Shown in pieces: positions 1-13,393 of a DNA stretch of 64,000 bases. The first letter of the stretch is position 1; each line of letters opens with the position of its first letter. The translations under genes were made by a program, and so were the position numbers. Source of the stretch: Poronia punctata (lineage: Eukaryota; Ascomycota; Sordariomycetes; Xylariales; Xylariaceae); contig MU401461.1 of NCBI GenBank assembly GCA_022579005.1, forward strand, positions 359,479 through 423,478. Direction: 5' to 3'. Below the pieces are notes generated by a model. That model did no database searches, was not told the DNA's origin, and worked only from the letters and a program-made list of their open reading frames with translations.

Positions 1-2731
1 CGTACAAGCGAGTGTTGACCAATACTTCCACAGGTGATGTTTCATGTTGTTTTGTCAGCTTGTTGGAAGAAAATGAAATATACCCGGCTGTTTGATTTTG
101 CTTTCGCCTCGGAGAGAAGAGGTCATTTGAAGATGACAATAGATTAAAGGGAAATCAACCTAGTCGTAGGTATGTATGTAAGACCGACAAATCCTTTTGT
201 GCGTATATGGACCTCTAATTGCTGTGTAAACCATCGTTACTAGGAACATAAGATTTTGGTTTCCGATACATAAACGGTCAGGCGGGGCTTGAAATGTACG
301 AGTAGGTAACGTACGGTTTAAGTGGACCCACGAGATCGAGTCCGAAGATGTGGAGCAAGTTTAGAGCTGCTGGATAGCTTGTTCACATAATTAATCACGA
401 GATGCTAGCTAGGGTCAGTTTTGGCCAAGGGAGTGACAAATCAGGGGTAGAAAAACACAGCCTCCTCTAAATTCTAATTTTGTCTTCTGTACGGCCGGCA
501 ACCGTTCCAGCAGGTAGTCTAGAAGGAGTTTGTGTTTGTTAATATCAATGAAGAACAAGCAACACCCCCGGGCTGCCCCTGTCCAAGATTGCGGCTCCGG
601 CGTTTTGCATAAAAGCCACAATTGGGATCCATGAGATCCAATTGTGGAAATATGTTTATACCGTAAGAAGCCGGCCAAGACTTGGTAGCCTCCCTACGTA
701 CTAACCTAGGAGACGGCATTGTGGCGGAGTCGGCCGACTGAAAGGATATCGTATTGTTATCCATCAGCGGGAATATAACCTCATTATCGGAAAGTTGTTC
801 TGAAGCTATTCTGGCGAGCGGCCGAGCGGTGGCTTTGCTACATTCCTATCTCACTAGCCACTATCACAGATGTGGTTAAGGTCGCTCTCATAAGCGTTGA
901 CGGGCAGCTGGTCGAATGACCATCGCTGTGCAAGGCGAGACTATCCCAGGATTTAAGCGCTGCAATTGGTGTGGGGACTAGTAGGCAAACAGAGTATGTG
1001 GTGAGATGGCTTCCCAGTCAATCAGATTTGAGACTTGATGGGCTAGGCTAGGTAGGGTACAGTGTTGCCCATTCGTCTCCTCGAGTTCAGTGCAAGCGCA
1101 AGGCGGTGGACAGATGTCATACCCGTAGCCTGTAGGGCTGGCTTGACCGCAATTCGAGTCCGACGTTATCTCGTCCCTTGCTGGTGTCAACATGAACACG
1201 CTGGACCGATGTTTTCGTATGACGCCATATCGAAAATGCGTGGAAAGAAGTAGGTAGCAGAGAGGTCAACGCGTAATGCATGTTCTTTATTATATACCCT
1301 TCACATATAACTTGCTGCTCGTATTCGTGCACTCGTCGCTCGGCTCGCCAGATAGTTGTCTGTCTCGTTCGACGTTGCCAATGGCCAGCGGTTTTCTCGA
1401 CAATTCGCAAATGCGGTACGATCGGCAGGGTTTAACGTTAGGTCCTTTACTGGAGCATGCCTAGCAGCCTAGCTCGGTAGCGTTGTTTAGTCTAGACACG
1501 GTCGTGTGGGTTCCTGAGGCTGGGCAGGAGCTTGGATTTGGTGCTAGATCAACGCGTCAGATCAGGTACAGCCCCAACTAACAGGGGCTGCACCCTTGCT
1601 AATCAAGTAACTGGTGGAGGCGTTGTCACTTCTTGTGGGCAACGACCGCTCAACACGAAGTGCCGCCGGCTCTGGTTCGGATTGCATGACATAGGATTTG
1701 CCCTACTACCGAGATAGCGGTAACCCCAACAACAGGCCTACTCGTAGTATCGTCGGATTCGAAACAGGCCCTGGGACAATGTCATGCTTAATCAACAAAT
1801 ACGTGAAACTCCCCAATATACCTCATATACGTGCAAGGGATTGTATACGTCTGTGGAAGAAGGGTATGGTTGGCTATTGCGTGAAGCATACATTGTCGTT
1901 GTGTAAGCCACCTGGATGGCCTGAAGCTCCTTTTAGCGACTTTCTAGGACGTAGCTACACGTACAGAGAAAAACAGCATAAGTAAACTTTGTTAAAGGAA
2001 TTTTAGGAACGAAAGCTGATAATCAAGATGCTCAAAGGTGCTTGGCCCCTCTGAGGCTGGCTTTATCTCTTCAAATCAGTGGAAGCTTCTGGTACGAGAC
2101 AAGAACATCAGATGCACATGTCAAACATGAGCAGGCCCAAGTGTCATGCGAGTACCTAGCAAAGCAAATGGTAAGCCCACTGGCCCCACCATCAATAGGT
2201 ACCTCTGTTAGGTAGTTTACAGATCAGAGTTTCGAACTTTAAGCGGAGAAGTACTTTGTGCATGCTGGAGTACCGTAGTTTGGGACTTCTGGGCTGACAA
2301 CAAAGAGACCCCCCGCCCGATTGTCTTTGTGTACAGGATACCTGCATCGTCCAAAGCGTCTGATTTGTCTGTGCCTCCACACCATCATTGCCCTCTCCAA
2401 GGTGCCCGATTCACCGCGTTCCAGCTGCAGCATATCAACGCTACAGCTCTGCCAGCTTCTATGTAAGTATCTTTTGGGTCTTGGGTATAATAGATAAAAA
2501 GCCTTCCGGCCCCAGCTGTGATTCATCTGAATACTTTCACTTCCATATTTCTCCTCCAGTTCATCATCCGTTACAGTCATTCTTACCAACAAACCACAAA
2601 TCTAGTACCCCCCCATCCGTTCCCACTAGGCATATCTCCAGGGTATTCTCCCATCATCGCCCAAAAACACATCAGCATCGGAAATTCTCTGTTAGTTGTG
2701 TAAAAGGGACTGTATTACATCCCAGAGCACG
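1..2731. other. Gene-free left end, then gfa1 5' region
   Basis: Short open frames occur on both strands, but none has a convincing ATG, codon bias, splice pattern or recognisable motif. The last 300 bases or so, before the gfa1 ATG, are rich in C/T tracts typical of a fungal promoter and 5' leader. I see no RNA gene or clear transposon remnant here. Confidence 0.5.
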
Positions 2732-5282
<2,551 letters not shown>

Positions 5283-6168
5283 AGCTGCCCAGCAAGCTTT
5301 ACATGTCTTTGCAGGTTGCCCGACACAATTCTTAGTTTGGGGTTTCGACATTAACTGTGGCGTTGGCTTCAAAACAGGCGTTGCTTCATGGTTGGTGGTA
5401 GGCTTGGGATAACATATTAGCGTTCTTGTTAATTGGCACGGTTAGCGCAAAGGATCTCGGATGGATGATTAATCCCGGATTGGATCACTCGCATCGGACA
5501 GAGTGTGAAGATGCATACTTCAGAGGCAGGTTTCGCAGCCTGTGTAGGATGGAGATAATATGAATAAGAGCCAGGAGCAGGCAGACGACCTGGGCTGATG
5601 TATGTAGCCAAGTGATGATGATGAGATAGGTCAGTTAATAGTCTGGATGACTAAGTGAGAAATGGAGTAAAAGGGTTCCCTTTCCAGCCAACTCTTATCT
5701 TCACATGGACACCTCCGGATGCATACGTACGTTTAAACCTAGGTTGTCCTGTTGCATTCAAAACGTCCCAATTTTGATGTCTTTAAAGAAAGTGATTCTC
5801 ACGACCAAAGGTTATACCGTACATCATCCTTGCATTCAGTAACTGGATCCAATGTTATATACATTCACATTTGTCGCTTCTGTTCGTTGCTTAATGAGAC
5901 AGTAACCTCTTGTACGACCCCTGCCTAGACTTGTCTGTTTGATCGATGTCACATCGTTCAAGCTGCCCAGGCCCCACGGTGGAATGAAAGTGGTCGTGAT
6001 CAACTTGAAGAAGGCTTCTATGTCCTCTCACTAGGCATGCTGATATAATTCATTTATCCGGTCGTTATTAACCCACGGTACGTTATCCTCTCAAGCGCCT
6101 ATGTAGAGAGAGTAATCGAATAGTAGAGATAAAAGACCAAGAGCTCCGAGCATCCATCCATCCCTTTT
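5283..6168. other. Intergenic between gfa1 and pre4 3' ends
   Basis: Space between two convergent genes (gfa1 + and pre4 -). It should hold both 3' UTRs. No further gene or repeat is seen. Confidence 0.6.
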
Positions 6169-7153
6169 CTACACATTCTGTGTGCCGTAACCCTTGATGC
6201 GGTCGGCAAAAGCCCAACTCTGGTTCTCCAGCTTCTCGTTCTCCTTCAGCTCGACGCCGTCCTTGGTCACAACGGCTATGGAGTACTTATCTAAGGAGCG
6301 AGCATCGCGGTAGAAGAGCACCTTCATGCATTCCTGGATACACTCGATAGCCTGTTCACGAGTGACAGAGGCGACGGCGGCCTCGTCGGGTACGAGACGA
6401 CGCATGATGGGCTGGGCGAGCATGCTGCCGTAGCCGGTGGCGAGGGAGGGCGAGGTGAATGTGGTGCCGAGAAGGTCGGCGGCGGCGAGGAAAGGGGCGC
6501 CGTCGTCGTCGAGCCCGGCGATGAGAAGCGAGTTCCAGAGAGGGTCGAACTTGGAACGGCGGTGGTAGAGCAGCTTGGAGACGTACTTGTGCAGGTTGCG
6601 GGCGTTGAGCGTCGGCCGGGCGTCCGACGTGCTCGTCGTCCGCGTGTACGCCTCGTCGATGGCTAACTCGGTCAGGTGTCGGTCTAGGTATTGCATGTCC
6701 GAGACGTCGCCGCCGAAGCCGATGATGGACGAGTTGGCGAAGGTGCGGATACGCTTGACGTCTGTGAATCGGGCTAGGGAACCGTATGAAGCTGCAAGGG
6801 AAAGAGGGTCAGACGATATGTATGTCGTAAGAGGGGCCGTGTGGGATGGATATATATATATATGTAGATAGATACTACATACCAAGGTTATCGGCGGCCA
6901 TCACTACACCATCTTTGTATTTAATGGCTATTACCGATGTTCCGGTGACGATGGGGGACTGCGTATGTTGATTCGGGCCGCTGTTCTGCATATATGAGGC
7001 ATCGTAGGCGCCGTAAACGTCGTCTCTGGGCTATTACATTTCAAGAGAACTCGTGTCAGTTGTTGTCCGCACAAGTAAAGTCGTGGGGGGGGGGGGGGGG
7101 GGGGAAAGGTGGGCTTGGCTTACACGACCCCATGCTTGCGGTCTATGGTCCAT
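6169..7153 (-). CDS. pre4: 20S proteasome subunit beta-7 (Pre4)
   Basis: Beta-ring subunit of the 20S proteasome core, non-catalytic in this family, in nucleus and cytosol. Exons on the minus strand are 7153-7124, 7030-6883 and 6791-6169, giving 266 aa, the same length as yeast Pre4. The spliced N-terminus reads [20 protein letters not shown], then [19 protein letters not shown] and [17 protein letters not shown], the diagnostic beta7 block. The C-terminal tail is long, ending [10 protein letters not shown]. Both introns keep the frame, with donors GTAAGC and GTATGT. Intron 1 (7123-7031) contains a run of 20 G on the plus strand, that is C20 in the transcript. It is divergent from the HCNGP-like gene, with about 500 bp between start codons that probably serve as a shared promoter. 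Confidence 0.95.
7085..7104. repeat. G20 homopolymer in pre4 intron 1
   Basis: Twenty consecutive G on the plus strand, reading as a C20 tract inside the first intron of pre4, between the donor at 7123 and the acceptor at 7031. It lies outside the splice sites. Its length is probably polymorphic and also prone to sequencing error. Confidence 0.9.
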
Positions 7154-7655
7154 TTTCTATGAGGCGGCTTGTTGAAGAATTTGGTATAAGGTACTGAATT
7201 TTCCGAGAGCGTGGGATGGCAGTTGGCGAATTCGTATAAAGCGGTGGTGGTACTGGTGGTGTGCGGGAGGTATGGAAATGAAGCTCTGAATTGAAGGGTT
7301 GACGTTGGAGCTTCAGGCTGCTGTAGCGCAGCGTTGGTGGACTGCGTAGCTGCGCGTCAGGTCTTCTGCCTTGCCGCATTATCAGTTAACTTAAGAGGTA
7401 CCAGGGTACTTACCTATGTACATAGACTTCTTGAGCTAGCACTATATGACCCACCCGAAATAGGTACGGAGGTACATGAAGCTTTCACTGTTTCCATGTT
7501 ACTATCAATATTATACATCAAATCATCACCATTGGCGTCTACGAATATCACCGACTGAACTATAATTGCTTTCTTGAATTTACGTGTACAAAGCCCAGCC
7601 CACATAAGAGCTAAATTCACAAATTTGCAACCAGCCTCTTTAAGGCGAAAAAATC

Positions 7656-8549
7656 ATGGGTGGGCTAGTGGCTTATGAAAGTAGTGACGAGGAAGAAGAG
7701 GAAGTCAAGCCTCAACCTCAATCAAAGGTATGAGTGAATGTCACGCATTTATGTACTCGATTTGAGGCTGTATCTAGAGATGGACAGCACTGATTATGGT
7801 GAGGCCAGTCATTGCGGAAGAATGAAGCGCCCACGGCTGACGCAAATAGCACCCCGGGTATGATCTCTCCTTATTACCAATTTTCATTATATCTTCTCTT
7901 ACTAACTCCGGTATCAGATACCCCAGTAAAAGCGGCAGACAACCTGCCCGAATCAGGCTCAAACGCAACAGATGAAGCACCAGACGTATATGGACCCCAA
8001 ATGGGCCCAACAACATCAGGCCCAGAACTTCCACCACTAGAAGACCCAGACCCGGAAACAATGTCCGTGCCCGGCTCACCATATTCAGCCAACCGCGCCC
8101 TCCTGCGCAACCTGACCCTCCCTCCCGTCCCAGACATGGACATCCCCCCATCACCTCCAGGCTCACCATCCGCAGCGACGGGGAAGAAATTCGAAAACTT
8201 CCTCGAACTGAAGAAGAAAGGCGTGCACTTCAACGCCCGCCTCGCCGACAACCCGACGATGCGGAACCCGGCGTTAGTAGATAAGCTCCTCGCCTTCGCC
8301 GACCTGGACCATCGTGACCAGTACCGGAATACCCTTGCTGCCGATCTCTGGGATCCGGACGCGTTTCCCCGTCACGCGTATAAGGAGCAGCTGAGGCAGA
8401 GTCAGAGCGATATTTCCCAGGCGAGGGCTAGGGCTCCTGGTGCGCCTGTGAATTTTGTGGTGTCGGAGACGACGCCCGCGGTTGCGCAGGAGGGAAGGGC
8501 TGCTCAGGTGCCTAGTACGGGGAGGCGGAAGACTAGGTTCGATACGTGA
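7656..8549 (+). CDS. HCNGP / SAP30BP-like transcriptional regulator
   Basis: A 250-aa protein in three exons: 7656-7727, 7809-7857 and 7918-8549. It begins MGGLVAYESSDEEEEE, an acidic N-terminus like other HCNGP family members. A Pro-rich stretch with IPPSPPGSP comes next, then the conserved core KFENFLELKKKGVHFNARL, MRNPALVDKLLAF, DLDHRDQYRNTL and LWDP, and a basic end (GRRKTRFDT). Human SAP30BP/HCNGP has the same order of acidic region, PPxPPG, FRNP-type helix and DP motif, and acts in corepressor and splicing-linked complexes in the nucleus. Function here is inferred from that family. The second exon is only 49 nt. Both introns have GTATGA donors and all phases agree. Confidence 0.88.
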
Positions 8550-8945
8550 AGGGCTTTAGGAGGGTGGGTTATTTGGACGCTTGAGGAACGGAGAGCTGGT
8601 ATTTTATAATACATAGTAGATAATCATTTACAATATATAATAGAGGAAGCGGTCCTTTTCATAAACCTGCCAGTAGGCTTTGCCGACTCGAATGGAGACG
8701 TAGGTACCAAGGGAAGATCTGGGAAATTTTCACATGAGCAACGGTATTCATAAATAGAATGTCACAAGTATACATTGTAGTGGCTATAGGACACAGGAAA
8801 TGTGCTAATGCTCACAGACTGAATTGCCTGCGGCTATGGATATACAATTTTCATCATCAAAAGAGTGTAGTTGTTTCTTTGTTCTCCACCCATTTCTTTC
8901 CCGTCTGAAGCAGTCATTTCCCGGAACGCCATGCAAATCTCGTAT
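8550..8945. other. Short convergent intergenic region
   Basis: Lies between the 3' ends of the HCNGP-like gene and the downstream minus-strand gene. AT-rich, with several TATAA/AATA-type words compatible with polyadenylation signals. No gene is seen. Confidence 0.5.
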
Positions 8946-10268
8946 CTAGGCTGTGACCCCGTATCTTCCCTGGGCCCGATCACATTCTTCCAAAAATCGA
9001 TACACGCCCTCCAACCCTTCAAAATCCTCCGAACAGTGTTCACCCGAACTATCAGGCGGCGACATGGTTTCATACCCCTCCGGATCTGATGTGGATAACC
9101 ACGGACTGGCACCAATATCGGTGAAGCCTTCAAACAACTCGTGGGCATCGGGGAAACTCTCTTCGGAGCATAAAGATTCGCGAGATATATCTCGTTCCGT
9201 GGTATATCGGGTGTCGGGCGCGTAAGGGAACTTCAAAGCTATGGGTGCACCCGTCTGGGCGTCAAAATCCGGGTCCTCACGCACGATACCCCTCGTAAGG
9301 CCGAGGTCGTCACATAATGATTCCACCGTTTCGACATCAACGCCAGGGAACCGTACGCGTAAAATGTGGCCCTTTTCAAGTTGGATGGGGAGATCCCCTA
9401 AAATTGAAATCCTCTTGATATCGGCGAGTGTAGAGGTGAGATCTTGGAGAGCTCGGGCAAAGTCGACGGATAGAACATCGAGGAAACCTTCGGTGTTCAA
9501 TGTGGCGGCATCGAGCTGAAGTGCCTTGACGCCGGCCGACGGATAGGGGAATCCACCAACGAGAGGGCTGAGAGAGGTGATGACCGGGTTTAAGCGGAAG
9601 TCCACGTAGGAACCCGCAGTGTGGTGGGGCACAGCGGCCATCTTGCGGGATGCCTCATCTTGTAGAGCTGACACAGCGCGATATCGCTTCTCGCCGCGTG
9701 GAGTAAGACCATCGAATTGTACTTTTTGTCCCGAAATCCAGAATGCACGCACAGCGGCTGAAACGTTCTGCATCACCTGGGCCTGGGCTGCCGGAGCGTG
9801 CGAGAAATACCGAGCCCCGCCAATGCGTCCCGATCCAAGACCATAACCGCCGGCCGTGCGGGGCAATACGCCGCCGGTAAGATTCGGTCGCAGAGTGCTT
9901 GCAAACGGAGCACGTCCGGTACTCTGGGAAACGGCTCGACCGGTCCGTGTATTGAGGAACTTGGATCGGTCAACTCGGGAGACGTCACCGAGGCGGCCGG
10001 TGCTCATAAAGCGACGCACGGCGGCGTCGATGCTCTTGTAGGTTGAGTTTGTCGAATGCCATCTTCGGTTCTTGTTCTGGCGTAGAAAGGCGGCTGGATG
10101 GATAGGATGTTGCGGTTGTGCCCGTACATAGGCAGGTTCGAGCGCAGCGTTGATAGGTCGTGTCGCATTAGTCACCTTGCTCCGTATGAGCTTGGTCGCC
10201 TTGTAGGCGGCGGAACGGGCCAGCCGGAGGGCTAGCGGCGCCCATATGCCACCTATTTGGGCAGACAT
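8946..10268 (-). CDS. Conserved fungal protein, probable mitochondrial
   Basis: Intronless 440-aa frame starting at a true ATG. The N-terminus (MSAQIGGIWAPLALRLARSAAYKATKLIRSK) is basic, free of acidic residues for the first 40 or so positions and can form an amphipathic helix, which suggests mitochondrial import. Conserved-looking blocks include GGVLPRTAGGYGLGSGR, GARYFSHAPA, AVRAFWISGQK and TLNTEGFLDVLSVDFARAL. From memory, relatives in other filamentous ascomycetes have been labelled 'casein kinase II beta 2 subunit'. This protein shows no CK2-beta zinc finger (no CPxxC pairs), so that label should not be used as function. I recognise the family as fungal and conserved but know no reaction for it. 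The acidic C-terminal third (EESFPDAHELFEGF onward) looks disordered. Confidence 0.85.
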   Translation of the reverse strand: MSAQIGGIWAPLALRLARSAAYKATKLIRSKVTNATRPINAALEPAYVRAQPQHPIHPAAFLRQNKNRRWHSTNSTYKSIDAAVRRFMSTGRLGDVSRVDRSKFLNTRTGRAVSQSTGRAPFASTLRPNLTGGVLPRTAGGYGLGSGRIGGARYFSHAPAAQAQVMQNVSAAVRAFWISGQKVQFDGLTPRGEKRYRAVSALQDEASRKMAAVPHHTAGSYVDFRLNPVITSLSPLVGGFPYPSAGVKALQLDAATLNTEGFLDVLSVDFARALQDLTSTLADIKRISILGDLPIQLEKGHILRVRFPGVDVETVESLCDDLGLTRGIVREDPDFDAQTGAPIALKFPYAPDTRYTTERDISRESLCSEESFPDAHELFEGFTDIGASPWLSTSDPEGYETMSPPDSSGEHCSEDFEGLEGVYRFLEECDRAQGRYGVTA

Positions 10269-12785
10269 CTTTTCTCAGTTCGTATCTCAGAATAATATCT
10301 GAGGTACGGCGAACATGGGAAAAGTTGAGTTGGGAAAAGAGAGAGGAACGTCAGCGAAGGCCGGTGATGACTTACAGCTCTCTTAAGCCCCGTTCCGACT
10401 GGTTGCACAGGTGGGGCTCTACGTGGGATACGTGGGAAGTGGCGACTCACTGGCGAGCTAACTCGATACGCAAGGGGAAGGAGTGTGGCTGTGCATAGAT
10501 GGCACTTGCCACACCAATCTCTCGTACCCCACCAAACTGCCAAGCTGCAGATAATGTGCTAGTGGAATTTGATTGGCAGATAGACCAATCAGCTTGGGCA
10601 TTCGATTAGACCCGCTCAGTTCCTGTCTGCTATATTTTCTCGAGCAAAACAATTTCTAGCTTTCTTCCTCTCACAGCTTCACACTTTTTTTGCTGCGAGC
10701 AATTCTGTTCTGGGTACAGCGTCGCATTGTTTTCTTGCAACATGTGATCGGATTCCTTCCTGTTTTCGAAACTTTCTTTTCTTACCGGTACGAATTATGA
10801 TGATTGGATGGTATGTCTGCACCTTTCCCCAGTTTCTGCGATATCCCTTCGCGGTTTGCCGTGATTACCAAAACTTATTGAACAATCCAAATCTTACCAC
10901 ATCATGGGGATATTCTGCTTATTATAGCTCCTGAGCAAACAACTACCTTGGACATCGTCTTCAAGACTTTGGCGCATCATCAGCTAACCCAAATTTCAAT
11001 AGGCCCTTGATGTCATGATTCATGCGCTCCCCGATATTTATCTGTATTATGTAAAAGGTATGCTCATTATTGTCTTGCTATTGCTTCCCATTTTCCTCCC
11101 GAGGGATGATGAAATATACGACAACCTAGGAATTCCTCTTTCCGAATACACGATGTCGATTTGTTTAGTTTCAGCCTTGTCTGACCTCACCTATCATATC
11201 CTCTTACGAGTGACAACTTTCGCTGCAATCAGTCGCGCTAACTTGCCCTCTTCAGGTACGCTATCAGTTTGCTCCAAACACTAGCCTCAACATGACGATA
11301 CTTTGAACGAACGGGCGGACATAACGAACCCACATACCTACTCTCGCAAAAACAAGGCCGTACAACCCTTGGAGGGTAGACTATGTGGTCTTCTTGTTGA
11401 GACTTCGTCAACTGATTGTGCTCTATGATTGCCGTCGCTGTTCAGCTCAAGAGTTTGTACGATGTACTAACAGCTGTGGTTAGGTAAATCTTGAGCTCGT
11501 TCTTCTCTCCATCCTCTTAAAATGATGAACATTATTCACACTGTTTGACCCTGTCCAATGGATACGGGAATGAACATTAAAACAAAACTTCTGATTTAAT
11601 GAGGTATGACCACCAGTCCAAGCTTGTTGTGTGTGTGAAGACAATGCTAATACCACGAATAGCCTGATAATCCACATCAAACTCGCATATTTGGCCACGG
11701 AGTATCAACATTGACTGACTCCCTGATGTTGACTAGGTGATCTTGAATTCCCCTTAGCCTTGTCAAGTAGAACAACTGCGACAGTAAGTTTAATATCAGT
11801 GTGTGCCGGCGTGTATTCCTGATCTCATCTCGCTAACTAGTCCGTTCCAGTTCTACATGTGTTGTAGCTTGGTTGCATATACTTGGTGCTGTCTTGATAA
11901 AAAGTTGAAGCTAGGTGGTTATAGAGTGGCCTAATATATAATATCAACTATCTTCTACCATTCTAGCTGTGTCCTACTTGTGAATACCTACCGTCTATGT
12001 GCATGCTTGTTCTCGTTTGGAAGTTGACCTATTTTATAGTTGATCGGTGCTAGTGAAACACGACCGTACTCCGTTTTTATCCAAGTGGAGGAGCTACCTC
12101 AATTTCGTGCCGTCCATTGCTGGTCTGGTGTATACAGTATACTGGATGCTTTATGAGGGGGCGATTGTTCTAGTGCCAGTCAGCGGCCACCATCCTTTTC
12201 ACCAAGTTGGAGATGGTCTTCTGGTCAGGACTGCGGGGTAAATAGCAGCAACAATACTGCAACAAGACGGTTGATTTGGCGACAATGGGAATTACTCTTG
12301 ATGGTGTGGTTCGGAACCGGTCTGGACCCGAATCAGATCAAAGTTGGACGATTGCCAACGCTTGTCAACGCTTGCCGGGATCATTTTATCAAACCCTATT
12401 GGTGAGGTCATCAAAGAGGCGCCCTTGCTAACCACTGACGTCTCTTGTCTGAATCTCTGAGACACAGCATCACAGTATGTGCTCCGTGAGATCGACAGTA
12501 CGAGTGGTTGATCTGGAGGAAGCTCCCTTTAAGCTTCCACTATCGATCGCGGCGGAAGGTGCGGTGCTTTGTCAAGATCATGATATTAAAAAGGCTGTTC
12601 CTTCCCTTTTCCCCCGCTTCGTAAAAGCTTATATATATATATATCTTGTTCATTTATATATTCTACATACCTATGTGTCCTATCTGTCTGTATATATGAT
12701 CAGTCATACGACAAGTATTCATAATCAGGATTTCATTCTACCACCTTTTACCTATTCAACCCAATACAATAACCACTCTGACAAG
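10269..12785. other. Gene-free stretch of about 2.5 kb
   Basis: Holds the promoter of the minus-strand gene ending at 10268 and the promoter of the small plus-strand gene at 12786. A hydrophobic frame at 11015-11284 has no recognisable family, poor codon bias and no splice context, so I do not call it. A short TA run (around 12630-12645) and T/C tracts precede the ATG at 12786. Confidence 0.5.
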
Positions 12786-13393
12786 ATGGATAACTCCAAG
12801 TCTGCCGCCGCCGGTACTGCTCAACAGTCGACTACTACTACGGGTACTAGACGGGTGAGTTCTTCTTTTCTATTCTTTCTTCTCGACTCGACTTGACTTC
12901 ACTTGACTTGACTTGACTTGCTATCATAGAGAGCAAGCATGTAACAAGAAAAGGAAAAGACACACAAGACTAACCAATCAATCACACAAATTGAAAAAGG
13001 GATCCGGTCCATCCTACGAAGGTCTGATGAACTATAAACGTTCCAACGACCCCAGCTCCGTGGCCCGTCGTGCCAGTCTGCATGAACAAGGGCCTCCGCC
13101 TGGATTCTTTGGATCCATGTGGCATAAGTACGTTTTTTTTTTCTTCTTCCTTTGTCCTCAATCTACCTATCTAACAGTCCTATTTTTTTTTTTTTTTTTA
13201 CCTACCCTACCCGGGTTACACTTGTTATTCCTTTTGATCCGTCCAGCCGCCACTTACGTATCCATTACATCGTTTTTCTCCCGGTTCCTCTTTTTCTTTT
13301 GCTTGCGAGTCATTCGTTCACGTTCAATGGCTAATCAATGATGAATGATGGAATTGTAGCTTTACTCGTGGATCTACTAGTCCGACGAAATAA
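12786..13393 (+). CDS. Small conidiation/stress-type protein (CON-8-like)
   Basis: Three exons, 12786-12854, 13000-13127 and 13360-13393, give a 76-aa protein. Exon 1 encodes a Ser/Thr/Ala-rich N-terminus ending GTRR, and exon 2 begins GSGPSYEGLMNYKRSNDPSS with VARRASLHEQ and GPPPGFFGSMWH. Exon 3 completes NFTRGSTSPTK. The order 'YEGLM-x-KR', 'ARRAS/QS-x-x-x-Q', 'PGFFG-x-MW-x-x-F/Y-T/V-RG' is one I associate with small fungal proteins related to Neurospora CON-8. That link is from memory and is not certain. No signal peptide or membrane segment. Donors are GTGAGT and GTACGT, and an ACTAAC branch point precedes exon 2. Intron 2 is crowded with T runs. Confidence 0.68.

Noticed and set aside
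11015..11284. Hydrophobic 89-codon frame
   Set aside because: Could suggest a membrane protein, but composition is what AT-rich DNA gives, and no homologous pattern is recognised.
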